Source: an uncultured Burkholderiales bacterium
Lineage (GTDB): Bacteria > Pseudomonadota > Gammaproteobacteria > Burkholderiales > Eutrophovitaceae
Assembly: GCA_951812315.1 (NCBI GenBank)
Contig: CATOSA010000008.1
Coordinates: 186,001 to 250,000 of the forward strand
Length of the DNA: 64,000 nt
Direction of reading: 5' to 3'
Positions 9,389 through 18,372 of this stretch are shown one piece after another (the first letter of the stretch is position 1; each line of letters begins with the position of its first letter). The translations under genes and the position numbers were made by a program. The notes beneath the pieces are model-generated. The model searched no databases. It was not told the origin of the DNA and saw only the letters and a program-made list of their open reading frames with translations.

Positions 9389-11270
9389 TTATCTGGATTT
9401 GCAGTCGATGCTCGAACATGGGTAACCCGCCTTCCGGATCGCTTCCATGTAGTCAGCGAGGAATGGGTCACGGAAACCCCAAATTCGTTGCATTTCGGCC
9501 AACAGATCTGCCGAGAACCCCGGAATGGTTTCAACGCAACTGTTCCAGTGTTCCTTCGCGCTCTCTGGTTGTCCAAGTTGGCCGTACGCTGCGACGTATT
9601 TCCACTGCGTCTCGCACCACGCTTGTCCGGGATGCGCGCGCACCATCTCCAAAGCTGTCCGATAGTCGCCCGCGTGAAAGTGGTAGTAGTGCATCGCAGA
9701 TTGATACCAACCACCGGTCGCCGAAGGATCCAGCGTGTAAGCCTTTTCAATGAGTTTTTTCCCTCGTTCCCAATCTCCCGTGAATACCGTCACCATTCCC
9801 ATCTGAGCAAAAATGTCCGCGTTATATGGGGCAAGCTCAAGCGCCGCCTTGGCCTCCTTTCGGAAGAACTCTAGTTGTCCATCGAACAAGTACCCAAATG
9901 CCGCTGTACGATGCGCATAGGCGTCATTAGGATCCAGGTCGGCAGCTCGAATGGCATTTTTTCGTATCTCGTCCGGAGGTCTAACACTCTCTTCAAACCG
10001 AAACACCCAGCCGAACAACTTGTGCCATGCGTATTCATGAAGCGCGCGCGTAGTTCGGTTCAATACTGATCGCCTCTTCCAGCATCGAAAACTTGTCGTC
10101 ATACCATTGCTGCGAAAAGTCCGGAGGGACGTTGGCGCGTACAACAAGCTCCCAGGCCTGTAGGTTTTCCGGTCGCTTGGATGCAACTCTGGTTCGCGTA
10201 GATTGCTGCAATGGACTAGGTACGGCACCGACGATCTGCTCGGTAATTTCATCCTGGACGGTGAAAATCTCCTCAAGTTTGCGGTTGTACTTGTCCGCCC
10301 ATAGGTGCACGCCGTCGGCGACCTCAATAAGCTGGGCCGTTACCCGTACCTGGCTGCCGTCTGTACGAACACTGCCTTCAAGCACGTAGTCCGCGCCAAG
10401 TTCGCGCCCAACTGCACGAACATCGACCGATTTTCCTTTGAACTGGAAGGTCGTATTGCGAGCAAGAACACGCAATTCACGCACGCGCGAAAGTTCCGTG
10501 ATGATGTCTTCAGTAAGGCCGTCAGCAAAATAGTCCTGTCTGGAATCTCCGTCCATGTTCGTGAACGGCAATACTGCGATGGTGGGTCCGGTCGGCATGG
10601 CAAAGACATCATGTTTCCTGAAGTCAAACCACTCCTCGCCAAAATACGCAATCACCAGGAGGACAGCCCAGATAACCGCGATCGCGACAAGTCGCGGAAG
10701 TCTTCGCGATCGGCGAAGCGTGAATCGAGAACGACGATTCCTGTTGGCTTCGCCACCCGGGTCTACGAAATATGCGCGGACCGGTTTGGCAATGTTCTTT
10801 ACGCTTTTGTTACCCTCAAACTTGAATACGAATGGCAGCTTGCCATCGACCTGGTCAAACACCGTGCCCGAAACACATATACCGCCGGGATTCGCCAAAG
10901 CTTCCAGGCGCGCTGCGATGTTTACGCCATCGCCAAAAAGCGCACCATCTCTTTCCGTAACGTCGCCCACATTGACGCCAATTCGGAACTGCATTCTTCG
11001 CTCTTCGCGAAGCTCGCTATTCCTGGCCCCCAATTCCTCCTGAATATCAGCAGCGCACCTGACTGCTTCGATTGCGCTGCCAAACTCCGCGAGGAGTGCA
11101 TCGCCGGACGCATCAACAACCCGTCCGCTATAGGATTCAATGTGGCGCGAGAAAACTTCCCTGTAGGCTGTGAGCGTGGTAATCGTCGATTGCTCGTCTG
11201 CCCCCATGAGACGGGAGTACCCAACCACATCCGCGCTTAGAATCGCGGCAAGTTTACGTTTCTGCGACAT
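9389..11270 (-). pseudogene. Adenylate/guanylate cyclase-TolB-like-TPR protein, frameshifted
   Basis: A large signalling protein split by one frameshift. The 5' part (10035-11270, about 411 residues) has a class III nucleotide cyclase domain (LAAILSADVVGYSRLMGADE; GDALLAEFGS; FGDGVNIAARLEALA), a transmembrane helix (LVAIAVIWAVLLVIAYF) and a TolB/FlgO-like domain (GPTIAVLPFTNMDGDSRQDY). The 3' part in another frame carries TPR-like repeats (ALHEYAWHKLFGWVFRFEES through ADYMEAIRKAGYP). The frames join at a GCGCGCGC tract at about 10042-10050: adding a CG pair, or removing one base, restores NYARALHEYAWH. ATG 11270 is preferred over a TTG at 11282. The cause could be true decay, slippage or a sequencing error. 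Confidence 0.8.
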
Positions 11271-11402
11271 TGAATGACCCAACCCGCATAGAGACAGGAA
11301 GTATAAACAGGGTTCTGTTCATTCTGAAGCCTCGTCCGTGCCGAGGAACTCGCCGCTGCCAGCGACGGCCCGCCGCTACACCTTGGCAAAGTTTGATCAC
11401 AT

Positions 11403-12953
11403 TCAAGCGTGTTTTTTGTCGTCGCGCATGAACCACGCCAGTGGGACCGCAAAGGCCGCTGCATAAGCCATCAACGCAAATGCGTTCAGATAACCGCCCA
11501 TTGACGCCTGCCGTTCAATCTCCATGCTCAACGCCGCGAGGCCTTCGGTTGTATCCAACGTCCAGCCGCCAACTACTTCCGGACTGCGCAAGGTCTCGTT
11601 CATCGGCGAAATTGCAGCGCTCAAACCCGCATAGTTCTCGGCAGTCGAACGCACGAGCACGAGAATGCTCATTGAGATAAACAGACTGCTACCGAAATTG
11701 CGCACCAGAATAAACATTGCCGAGCCTTGTACGACCAGATTGGTGGGCAAGGTCGCAAACGCCAGCACCGTCATCGGGAGGTAGGCGATACCGAAACCAA
11801 AACCCTGAACCATGTTTGTCCAGAACACGTCGAAGTTGGTCATATTGATGTCCAGCAAGGTCATCTCCCAGCTGGCCCATGCCTGCAGGAGAAAACCGAT
11901 CGTGAGGGCAAGACGGGCGTTGTAACGCGTCATTTGCACAGCAACTGCGAAACTGAACAAATTACCCAGTCCACGCCCGGCGATCAAATAGCCGACCAAC
12001 GAGTCTGGATATCCGCGCAAGTCCTGCAACATCGTCGGGAACAACACGATGGTCGTAAAACTCAGCGCGCCTATCGCCAACATCATCACAAAACCGATGC
12101 TGAAATTTCGGTTTGCAAACAGACGAGGATTGACGAAGGGTGTGCGCGACCAGAGGGTATGTGCAAGGAATATGCTGAGGCCGACAATTACCAAAAACGT
12201 CTCGGCAACAATTTCAAAGGACTCGAACCAGTCAAGGCGATGTCCGCGATCGAGCACAAGTTGCGCGCAGCTCATACATACCGCCAGCGCAACAAATCCG
12301 ATCATGCCAATTGGTCCCGATGTGCCGCGCTCCTGGTCACCGAGTGCGAAGATCGCGAGCACTGCAGCGAGCGCAGATACCGGCGCCATTGCGAAAAATG
12401 CCCAACGCCAGTTCAGCGACTCCGCAATCAGACCGCCGAGAATCGGCCCGAATACCGGGCCCATCACAGCACCCACACCCCACAACATCAAGACCATCGA
12501 ATGCATACGGCGTGGAAAGGTGGCGAGTATCATCCCCTGCCCGAGTGGCATCAGCGGCGCACTGAACATTCCATGCGCAGCGCGGGACAGTAGCAGAACT
12601 TCGATCGTGCCCGATAGCCCACATGCGATCGACGACAGGGTGAATCCAACCAGAGAAATCACCATGAAACGCCGCCATCCGAGGCGGCCTGCCAACCAAC
12701 CGGTCAACGGAGTCGCAACCGCCGCTGCGACGAGAAACACTGTGACGATCCACGCCGCCTGGTCCTGAGTAATCGACAGTGTTCCGCGTATGTGCGGCAG
12801 GACGACGTTTGTCGCCGTCGTCGCCACGCCGAAGGTGAGTACCGTGATCTGCGCCAGAACCAGCACCCACCAGCGTCGCTGCGAGCCTACCGGCTGCAAA
12901 TGGTCGTGCGTGTCGTCGTGCTGATCGACGGCCGCGCTCTGCGCGCTACTCAT
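11403..12953 (-). CDS. DHA2-family (EmrB/QacA type) MFS multidrug exporter
   Basis: Inner-membrane drug:proton antiporter of 516 residues with 14 predicted helices. After a cytoplasmic N-terminus rich in His and Asp (DQHDDTHDH), helix 1 starts at RRWWVLVLAQITVLTFG. The EmrB-type sequence PLTGWLAGRLGWRRFMVISL is motif A, and VMGPVFGPILGGLIAESLNW is the helix-5 antiporter motif C region. The C-terminal half keeps GGYLNAFALMAYAAAFAVP, common in EmrB proteins. No EmrA membrane-fusion gene is adjacent, so it works with a distant partner or alone. It ends about 130 bp before the start of the cyclase gene. Confidence 0.9.
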   Translation of the reverse strand: MSSAQSAAVDQHDDTHDHLQPVGSQRRWWVLVLAQITVLTFGVATTATNVVLPHIRGTLSITQDQAAWIVTVFLVAAAVATPLTGWLAGRLGWRRFMVISLVGFTLSSIACGLSGTIEVLLLSRAAHGMFSAPLMPLGQGMILATFPRRMHSMVLMLWGVGAVMGPVFGPILGGLIAESLNWRWAFFAMAPVSALAAVLAIFALGDQERGTSGPIGMIGFVALAVCMSCAQLVLDRGHRLDWFESFEIVAETFLVIVGLSIFLAHTLWSRTPFVNPRLFANRNFSIGFVMMLAIGALSFTTIVLFPTMLQDLRGYPDSLVGYLIAGRGLGNLFSFAVAVQMTRYNARLALTIGFLLQAWASWEMTLLDINMTNFDVFWTNMVQGFGFGIAYLPMTVLAFATLPTNLVVQGSAMFILVRNFGSSLFISMSILVLVRSTAENYAGLSAAISPMNETLRSPEVVGGWTLDTTEGLAALSMEIERQASMGGYLNAFALMAYAAAFAVPLAWFMRDDKKHA

Positions 12954-13252
12954 CCATGTCTCTATCGCGCACTACATTTCGCAATCGATAATGGCTTGCG
13001 CGTATTTGAAGTGTCACCGGCAACGTGCCCGGTACAGGTTTGAGAATGCATCGCGTCGCTGTTGTTCCGGAAGCGCCAATGTGGGTAGCCGGGAGAACAG
13101 CCAAGGAACAATCAGCCCGGCCAAAAAAGGGAAAGCCTGAACCGGATATTGTCCCTCATCAGGGCACTCAGATGTCGACTACATAGTATTTTGCAATGGC
13201 GAAGGCGATCGCCATCATTTCGCCATACCAGTACCAAGTCACAAAGAAGAGT

Positions 13253-14044
13253 CTAGGTGGCAGTAAAGTTACCGCGCCGTTTTTCAGTTACGGCTTTAAC
13301 ACCCTCTTTATGGTCATTGGTCTCTTGCAGCCAACCCTGCTCGCGACTCTCAATATTGGTCACGGCTTCGACCGCATTGGCCAGATCGGGTCGCAATTGT
13401 TCCCGGACGGATACCAGCGCCAGCGGTGCGTTTACGGCGATCTCCCGGGCCAGCTCAATGGCCGCATTGCGAACGTTGTCATTGTCTGTGTAGATGTCAG
13501 CCAGACCCCACTCATAAGCCGTCTCGCCATTAATGCGGCGGCCGGTCAGGAACAACAGGTTGGCTTTCTGGGCACCGACAACTCTGGCAAGAGTATGAGT
13601 CAGTCCAAAGCCTGGAGTAAAACCAAGTTTGACAAAATTGGCGGTCATTCGAGTTGCCGGGCACACCACGCGAAAGTCCGCCATGACTGCCAGCCCAAAG
13701 CCACCCCCGACTGCCGCCCCCTGAACGGCGGCCACGACTGGCTTCTTGCCGCGAAACAATCGAACCGCTTCGTCGTAAAGCGGATTGCGATTCGATTTGG
13801 TCCGCACTGCCAGTTCCTCAGCCCTTTCGTCCGAACTGAAGTTTGCACCAGCGCAAAAGTGTTTACCCTCCGCACACAGCACGATCGCGCGGAAGCTAGC
13901 ATCCTTGTCGATGTCTTCGAAACAGTTCGCGAGATCCTTGATCAGTTGAAGATCAAAGAAGTTGTTGGGACCTCTTAGAATCTCACATTGAACGACATGA
14001 TCCTCCAGGATCGTGACCCCAATATCACCATATTGTTCTTTCAT
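13253..14044 (-). CDS. Enoyl-CoA hydratase/isomerase (crotonase) family protein
   Basis: Crotonase-fold enzyme of 263 residues that acts on acyl-CoA thioesters. The oxyanion-hole strands are visible: GKHFCAGANFS and VQGAAVGGGFGLAVMADF. The two Glu residues used by true hydratases are not there: GGGFGLA replaces the usual GGGxELA, and FVKLGFTPGFG replaces the xPEIxLG segment. It is therefore probably an isomerase, lyase or other crotonase rather than a hydratase (inference). The ATG at 14044, with GGGGAAAAG just upstream, was chosen over a TTG at 14056. It stands alone, about 300 bp from each neighbour. Confidence 0.87.
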   Translation of the reverse strand: MKEQYGDIGVTILEDHVVQCEILRGPNNFFDLQLIKDLANCFEDIDKDASFRAIVLCAEGKHFCAGANFSSDERAEELAVRTKSNRNPLYDEAVRLFRGKKPVVAAVQGAAVGGGFGLAVMADFRVVCPATRMTANFVKLGFTPGFGLTHTLARVVGAQKANLLFLTGRRINGETAYEWGLADIYTDNDNVRNAAIELAREIAVNAPLALVSVREQLRPDLANAVEAVTNIESREQGWLQETNDHKEGVKAVTEKRRGNFTAT

Positions 14045-14361
14045 GCTTTTCCCCAAGAATTGGGACGAATTCTCGCCTGTCGATATGTTAATGCGTGCTT
14101 AAGCAAACTGCCGGTAGTCTAACCGATGACAGACTGCGAACCAGAATTCGCTGGCACGATGGCGACACTACCACCTGACTCCCGGGCCAGCATCTGGTTG
14201 TAAGCGGCTTCTACGGCGAGATGCGCGCAGCGGGACAAACAGGTGAAGCGGGAGAAACAGCTATGCAGAGGTCAATTCGTTTCGCCAGGTTGGCCCATGC
14301 GCCGCAGAGCCAACTTGTGATCTGACTATCATTGCCACCTGGTACGGCGGATCGCTTGATC
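14045..14361. other. Intergenic region with out-of-frame tail of the broken lipoprotein gene
   Basis: This 317-bp stretch lies between the crotonase start and the restored stop of the DUF3750 gene. An open frame here is only the frameshifted continuation of that gene and its translation (rich in Arg, Ser and Cys) matches nothing. Confidence 0.4.
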
Positions 14362-14924
14362 TCAGCCCGGAGAATCAGCCTCTTTGACGTAACCTCTGCC
14401 GATCGCCGAAAACGGCAAATCCAGTTCGAGTTCGGGCACTTGTTGCCCGATCCACGCAATAAAGGTATTATTGTTGGGTCCCGGGTACGCCTTGTACGTA
14501 TTCTTCCATGGGTAGCTGAGCTGAGCGCGGCCTCGTCAATTGCGTCGATCAAAGCTTCCACCTGCGGCCCGCGATGCGCCTTGAGCAGTTGTGGTTCGGC
14601 GCCATACCAGTAGCGGTCGGGAATATCGCGGCGAATGCCGACGACGCGCTGGCCGTTAAAACCCCGCCAGCCAACCACGTCATAGATCGTATAGAAATCC
14701 TCATCGGTGCGCTTGGCTGCGATCCAGGTATGGATAGCGAACCAGCCGCGCCATCCCCAGGCATCAGCGCCGTAAACATGGACGATGGCATCACTGGTTT
14801 CATTCGGATCGGGCGCGATTCTGGCGGATTCGCGACTCGCGGTTCGCCAGTCCTTGTTCCCCAGGTTACAACCCACCAGCACAAGACCAACCAGGGCGAC
14901 GAGCAGCGGTTTCAAAAAGATCAT
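14362..14924 (-). pseudogene. DUF3750 lipoprotein, broken by a 5-bp tandem duplication
   Basis: The frame starts with a lipoprotein signal (LLVALVGLVLVGCN, lipobox LVGC), then the DUF3750 sequence AWGWRGWFAIHTWIAAKR and VGWRGFNGQRVVGIRRDIPD. At 14516-14525 the five bases ctgag occur twice in tandem. Removing one copy restores the family's conserved core YPWKNTYKAYPGPNNNTFIA followed by WIGQQVPELELDLPFSAIG, with a stop at 14362. As written, the frame instead runs on into meaningless sequence. The function of DUF3750 is unknown. The duplication is a clear small lesion and not a homopolymer miscount. Confidence 0.8.
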
Positions 14925-15012
14925 GGCGCAAAGATTCCCGAAAATATCGACAACATCACTGAGTCAGCATACCGTTGTAGAAAGTTCCGTCACTATGGCG
15001 GCACAAATGCAC

Positions 15013-15061
15013 TTGATCCACTTAATTTGATCCGCATTGTTTGATCCGGTCTATTTGATCC
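15013..15061. repeat. Four TTGATCC heptamers at an exact 14-bp period
   Basis: TTGATCC begins at 15013, 15027, 15041 and 15055. Each is followed by seven different bases, so constant and variable heptamers alternate with no drift. The array lies in the 210-bp gap upstream of the DUF3750 lipoprotein gene and downstream of the P450 stop, on the minus strand reading GGATCAA. The period is not a multiple of three. It could be a cluster of protein-binding sites or a relic of heptamer-spaced repeat growth; the sequence does not say which. Confidence 0.85.
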
Positions 15062-15134
15062 ATCGGCGCAGGCATGCACTGGCAACGCCGAACACAGTGA
15101 TCAAAACCATTATCCCCACCAGCGCGATCCAGAA

Positions 15135-16313
15135 TCACTGCAATTCAGCAACTGAATCCCAGCTACATGGCAGCGCAAGTGGTCCCCGAAACGCCCACCC
15201 GCCGAACGGCACCTGGCCACTGAGCTTCACACCGCGAACACAGTCGAAGAACATGGGCAACGCGACTTCGGCGATAAGCGTACGAGATACCCACGCGCCC
15301 GCACAGAAATGCGGTCCCGCGCCAAACGTCACCGATTTGCTGATGTCACGCCGCACATCAAATTCGTCAGACCGATCAAATACGGATTCGTCGCGATTGC
15401 CTGATCCGAACATCAGAAACACGCGATCCTCGGCTTTGAATGTCACCCCTGCATAGTCAAAGTCCTTCGCGACCCGGCGCGGCGACATGCCAATTGGAGA
15501 AATCCATCTGCAGTACTCTTCGAACACCTGCAACCAGGTTACCTCGCCAGAACGCACCAGTGCCAATTGATCGGGATGCGTCAGTAGTGCCCAGATTGCG
15601 CCCGCTATTGCGTCTCGCGGTTCGTTCTGTCCACCTGATATCGCAAGTTTGATATTGGCGCGGATCTGACTTTCCGAGAGCCCTGCCTGCAACTGTGTCG
15701 ACAGCAGCGAATGATCCGGGTGTTCAATTGTTTCAGGCAAACGTTCGTCAATATGACGATCGATACTTTCAGTGCAGTCGTTACAGCGTGACTCTACGTC
15801 CGGATCACCGATGTAGTTGGCACAGCCATCGATCATGCCCTGGCTGACCCGGTTAAGCTCACCAGGCAACATGTTTGTCAGCCCGGTAACGACTCGCAGC
15901 GCATCTGCCGAAACCAGCATCGCGTAATCCCAGAAAAGATCTGCACTGGATCGATCAGAGAGTTCTTCCAGTTGGATCAGCGTCTGTGACCGAAACTGCT
16001 CGCGCCATACTTCGGCGACCACGCGCGGAGACATGGCTGGCAAAATTGCCTTTCGCTCGGCGATGTGCTCACGTCCGTCCTTGCGCATGAGATTCTCGCC
16101 CATCAGGGCCGTCATCAATCCCTGCGGCTGCCAGGAGGAAAACACCGCCGTGTTCTTCTCACATGTCGTAATGTCTTCACGACTTGTGATCAAGGTGGCG
16201 CCCAGTTGCGGAACCCGGGCAATCGGGCAATTCGCGCGCATGCGCGCGAGATCAGGATACGGATCCTTCCAGAACTTGCCTACATCGATATCGTACATCG
16301 GAGCGTCCGGCAT
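15135..16313 (-). CDS. Cytochrome P450 (internal start within the fused frame)
   Basis: From the ATG at 16313 the frame encodes a 392-residue P450, the normal size of a soluble bacterial enzyme. The haem-binding loop is FGAGPHFCAGAWVSR with the axial Cys. The K-helix Glu and Arg are in EEYCRW. The I-helix reads ISGGQNEPRDAIAGAIWALL, a variant that lacks the usual acid-Thr pair and is known from a subset of bacterial P450s. GGAGGT at 16318-16323 lies four bases before the ATG. Such enzymes need a separate ferredoxin and reductase, which are not seen nearby. It may be made both alone and as a PhyH fusion. Confidence 0.75.
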   Translation of the reverse strand: MPDAPMYDIDVGKFWKDPYPDLARMRANCPIARVPQLGATLITSREDITTCEKNTAVFSSWQPQGLMTALMGENLMRKDGREHIAERKAILPAMSPRVVAEVWREQFRSQTLIQLEELSDRSSADLFWDYAMLVSADALRVVTGLTNMLPGELNRVSQGMIDGCANYIGDPDVESRCNDCTESIDRHIDERLPETIEHPDHSLLSTQLQAGLSESQIRANIKLAISGGQNEPRDAIAGAIWALLTHPDQLALVRSGEVTWLQVFEEYCRWISPIGMSPRRVAKDFDYAGVTFKAEDRVFLMFGSGNRDESVFDRSDEFDVRRDISKSVTFGAGPHFCAGAWVSRTLIAEVALPMFFDCVRGVKLSGQVPFGGWAFRGPLALPCSWDSVAELQ

Positions 16314-17198
16314 CGTTACCTCCGTAGAAACAGCAACGACCATCCTGTCGTGAGATCGACCGCGATTGCATTGCAGAACACTAGCCAGCCCTCCAACTTC
16401 GAACGGGATATCCTGACCGCATTCGAAGTCGTTACCAGCCCGGTACTGACCTCTTACCAGGTAGATCGGGCGGATCGACATGTCCTGGCGCAAGCCTCGC
16501 GCCCCGCCCGTCATCTTGATACTGCGATCATAAAGTGAGGTTGCCGGCATATAGCGCAATGTGACCCCCGCGCGACGCTTGCCGGACCTGTTGGAAAGTG
16601 ATCCATGTACCGTGTACGCATCGTGAATCGACATCTCGCCCGCCTTCAATTCGATGTTTACCGCTGAGTCCGTATCCAGGTCATCGGATTCGATCATTTG
16701 ATTAACGGCGAATTCCGGCCTGTCGTCGCGCTTGTGATGGTAGGTCGTTTTCATACGGTGCGACCCGCGAATGACCCTCAGACATCCGTTTTCCGCATTC
16801 GAATCATCGAGTGCTATCCAGACGGTGCTGGTCGCCAGCGGCCGAATGGGCCAGAACTGGCCATCCTGGTGCCAAGGTACTTCAAGGCCGGTGCCACCTG
16901 GCTTGCAGAAGATGTGAGCACCCCAGCAAACGATATCCGGACCGACAATCTTCTCGACTTCATCAAGGATGCAATCCGAATAGGCGAGTTCCAGGAATCT
17001 CTGGTGGGTTGGCAACGCCTTGTCTCCGCCACTCCAGCGCAACACCAGATGTTCGGGCCGCCGATCGGGATTTTCCTCGATCATGTCTTCGAGCGCTTGC
17101 CGCATTTCGGCCAGTTGGTCGGGGGGCAGGCAGGCGTCAGGAATCACGTAGCCGTCGCGCTCGTACCTGGCAGCGGTATCGCTCACGCTTTGGTCCAT
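15135..17198 (-). CDS. Phytanoyl-CoA dioxygenase (PhyH) domain fused in frame to cytochrome P450
   Basis: One open frame of 687 codons encodes two oxygenases. Residues about 1-270 are a PhyH-type Fe(II)/2-oxoglutarate dioxygenase with iron ligands in VPWHQDGQFWP and the distal His and Arg in VHGSLSNRSGKRRAGVTLRY. From about residue 296 on it is a P450. The ATG at 17198, preceded by GGAGGAAGAG, was chosen over an upstream frame start at 17321. The 25 or so residues joining the domains look like translated spacer, and a strong ribosome site sits just before the P450 ATG. This suggests two operon genes whose separating stop was lost, rather than an evolved fusion (inference). Confidence 0.82.
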   Translation of the reverse strand: MDQSVSDTAARYERDGYVIPDACLPPDQLAEMRQALEDMIEENPDRRPEHLVLRWSGGDKALPTHQRFLELAYSDCILDEVEKIVGPDIVCWGAHIFCKPGGTGLEVPWHQDGQFWPIRPLATSTVWIALDDSNAENGCLRVIRGSHRMKTTYHHKRDDRPEFAVNQMIESDDLDTDSAVNIELKAGEMSIHDAYTVHGSLSNRSGKRRAGVTLRYMPATSLYDRSIKMTGGARGLRQDMSIRPIYLVRGQYRAGNDFECGQDIPFEVGGLASVLQCNRGRSHDRMVVAVSTEVTMPDAPMYDIDVGKFWKDPYPDLARMRANCPIARVPQLGATLITSREDITTCEKNTAVFSSWQPQGLMTALMGENLMRKDGREHIAERKAILPAMSPRVVAEVWREQFRSQTLIQLEELSDRSSADLFWDYAMLVSADALRVVTGLTNMLPGELNRVSQGMIDGCANYIGDPDVESRCNDCTESIDRHIDERLPETIEHPDHSLLSTQLQAGLSESQIRANIKLAISGGQNEPRDAIAGAIWALLTHPDQLALVRSGEVTWLQVFEEYCRWISPIGMSPRRVAKDFDYAGVTFKAEDRVFLMFGSGNRDESVFDRSDEFDVRRDISKSVTFGAGPHFCAGAWVSRTLIAEVALPMFFDCVRGVKLSGQVPFGGWAFRGPLALPCSWDSVAELQ
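16318..16323 (-). promoter_or_regulatory. Strong ribosome binding site inside the PhyH-P450 frame
   Basis: On the minus strand the bases read GGAGGT, then AACG, then the ATG of the P450. This is a near-ideal Shine-Dalgarno site in mid-frame and is the main reason to think the P450 has its own start. Confidence 0.75.
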
Positions 17199-17399
17199 CT
17201 CTCTTCCTCCTGCGGTCGTCCAGGCCAGTTGATCGCGACCGATCACTCGGCTGACAAGAGAGAGTGTAGGAAGTATGGAAGGCGATCTCAATCTATTCCT
17301 GTTCCGGTCGGCAACGCACAATGCGCCGGCCGGTTAGAATCTTTCGTCTCATTGACGCACTTGCGTCTGCGAACCGATTAATTACTGCCCGGGCAAAAC

Positions 17400-17810
17400 A
17401 TGGAATTTGATACCAAGATTGCAATAGTCGTAGCAGACGACTTGCCGGTATGGAAAAAACTCAACGTAGTTGCGTTTCTGACTTCCGGCGTTATCAACGA
17501 AAACGAAAATATCGCCGGAGAAGAGTACCGTGACGCCGAAGGAAAATCTTATTCGCGACTCTGCGTACAACCAATGGTTATCCTCAAAGCGGGCCGGGAA
17601 AAACTGTCGACGTTTCTGCAACGCGCAAACTCGCGCGACGTCAGGTCTGCGATCTACATTGAAGACATGTTTGCGACCGGTCACGATGCCGCCAATCGGG
17701 AGACGGTGACGAAATACGAAACCGGGTCGTTGCCGCTGGTGGGCATCGGCATTCGCACTGACAAAAAGGTGGTGGACAAGGTATTCAAAGGCGCCAAGTT
17801 GCACGACTGA
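17400..17810 (+). CDS. DUF2000 family protein
   Basis: A 136-residue cytoplasmic protein with the DUF2000 pattern: opening FDTKIAIVVADDLPVWKKLN, then VVAFLTSGVI, the middle YSRLCVQPMVILKAG, and closing LPLVGIGIRTDKKVVDKV. The fold is related to peptidyl-tRNA hydrolase II-like alpha/beta proteins (family knowledge), but no activity is established. It is transcribed away from the PhyH-P450 gene, which starts about 200 bp to the left. Its stop lies about 130 bp before the relic end of the FMO gene. Confidence 0.8.
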   Translation: MEFDTKIAIVVADDLPVWKKLNVVAFLTSGVINENENIAGEEYRDAEGKSYSRLCVQPMVILKAGREKLSTFLQRANSRDVRSAIYIEDMFATGHDAANRETVTKYETGSLPLVGIGIRTDKKVVDKVFKGAKLHD

Positions 17811-17941
17811 TGTGCAAACATTAATCTCAATTGGCGAACATCCGACAATCCATCAAACCTTCTGCAAAATGCGCTTGGTGATCATTCACGCACATCAAAG
17901 AGCAAGATAGCGCAACAGCGAAAACCGGTTATCTAAAAGAG

Positions 17942-17991
17942 TTACTCCGTATGGTGAACCGGCGGAATTGCGTAGACCGGCGTCGGGATTC
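17942..17991 (-). pseudogene. Severed 3' end of the FMO gene
   Basis: Removing IS copy A and one TTC target duplication joins this stretch in frame to the FMO gene. The joined C-terminus reads ARYEGIPTPVYAIPPVHH then TE and a TAA stop at 17942-17944. IPTPVY at this place is typical of FMO-like proteins, which supports the reconstruction. Confidence 0.8.
17989..17991 (+). repeat. Target-site duplication TTC, left of IS copy A
   Basis: TTC here is matched by TTC at 19267-19269 directly beyond the other IS end. A 3-bp duplication fits the IS3 family. Confidence 0.75.
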
Positions 17992-18081
17992 AGAGGTGGA
18001 CCCTAACGGCTGGACACCAAAATGTAGCTGATAAGTGAAATCTTATGGATTATTCTTTTACGACACAGAGAGGATCCGAAG

Positions 18082-18372
18082 ATGACACGTAGAAAGAGAA
18101 GAAATCACACGGCGAGCTTCAAGGCCAAAGTAGCACTGGGCGCAGTGCGTGGCGAGCACACACTGGCCGAGCTGGCTGAACAGTTCGACGTTCACCCGAA
18201 TCAGATCCAGGACTGGAAGAAACGTCTGGTCGATAGTGCCGAGGACGTGTTCGGTGGCAACGCAGTTGAGGCGCAACACACCGAACGCGAAATCGAGAAG
18301 CTGCACGCCAAGGTCGGGCAACTGACGATGGAGAAAGATTTTCTGTCAAAGTTTCTCGGGCGCGACCGGTGA
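18082..18372 (+). CDS. IS3-family transposase OrfA (copy A)
   Basis: A 96-residue DNA-binding subunit. It has a helix-turn-helix of the IS3 OrfA type (FKAKVALGAVRGEHTLAELA, then QFDVHPNQIQDWKKRL), followed by a leucine-zipper-like helix (TEREIEKLHAKVGQLTMEKD). It ends GRDR and its TGA overlaps the GTG start of orfB. In the IS3 family OrfA binds the ends and is also joined to OrfB by -1 frameshifting (family knowledge). OrfB is in the -1 frame here, but no strong slippery heptamer is evident. Confidence 0.9.
   Translation: MTRRKRRNHTASFKAKVALGAVRGEHTLAELAEQFDVHPNQIQDWKKRLVDSAEDVFGGNAVEAQHTEREIEKLHAKVGQLTMEKDFLSKFLGRDR

Noticed and set aside
11727..12768. Overlapping plus-strand frames opposite the DHA2 exporter
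   Set aside because: Translations are rich in His, Arg and Gln without domain features; the exporter on the other strand is complete.
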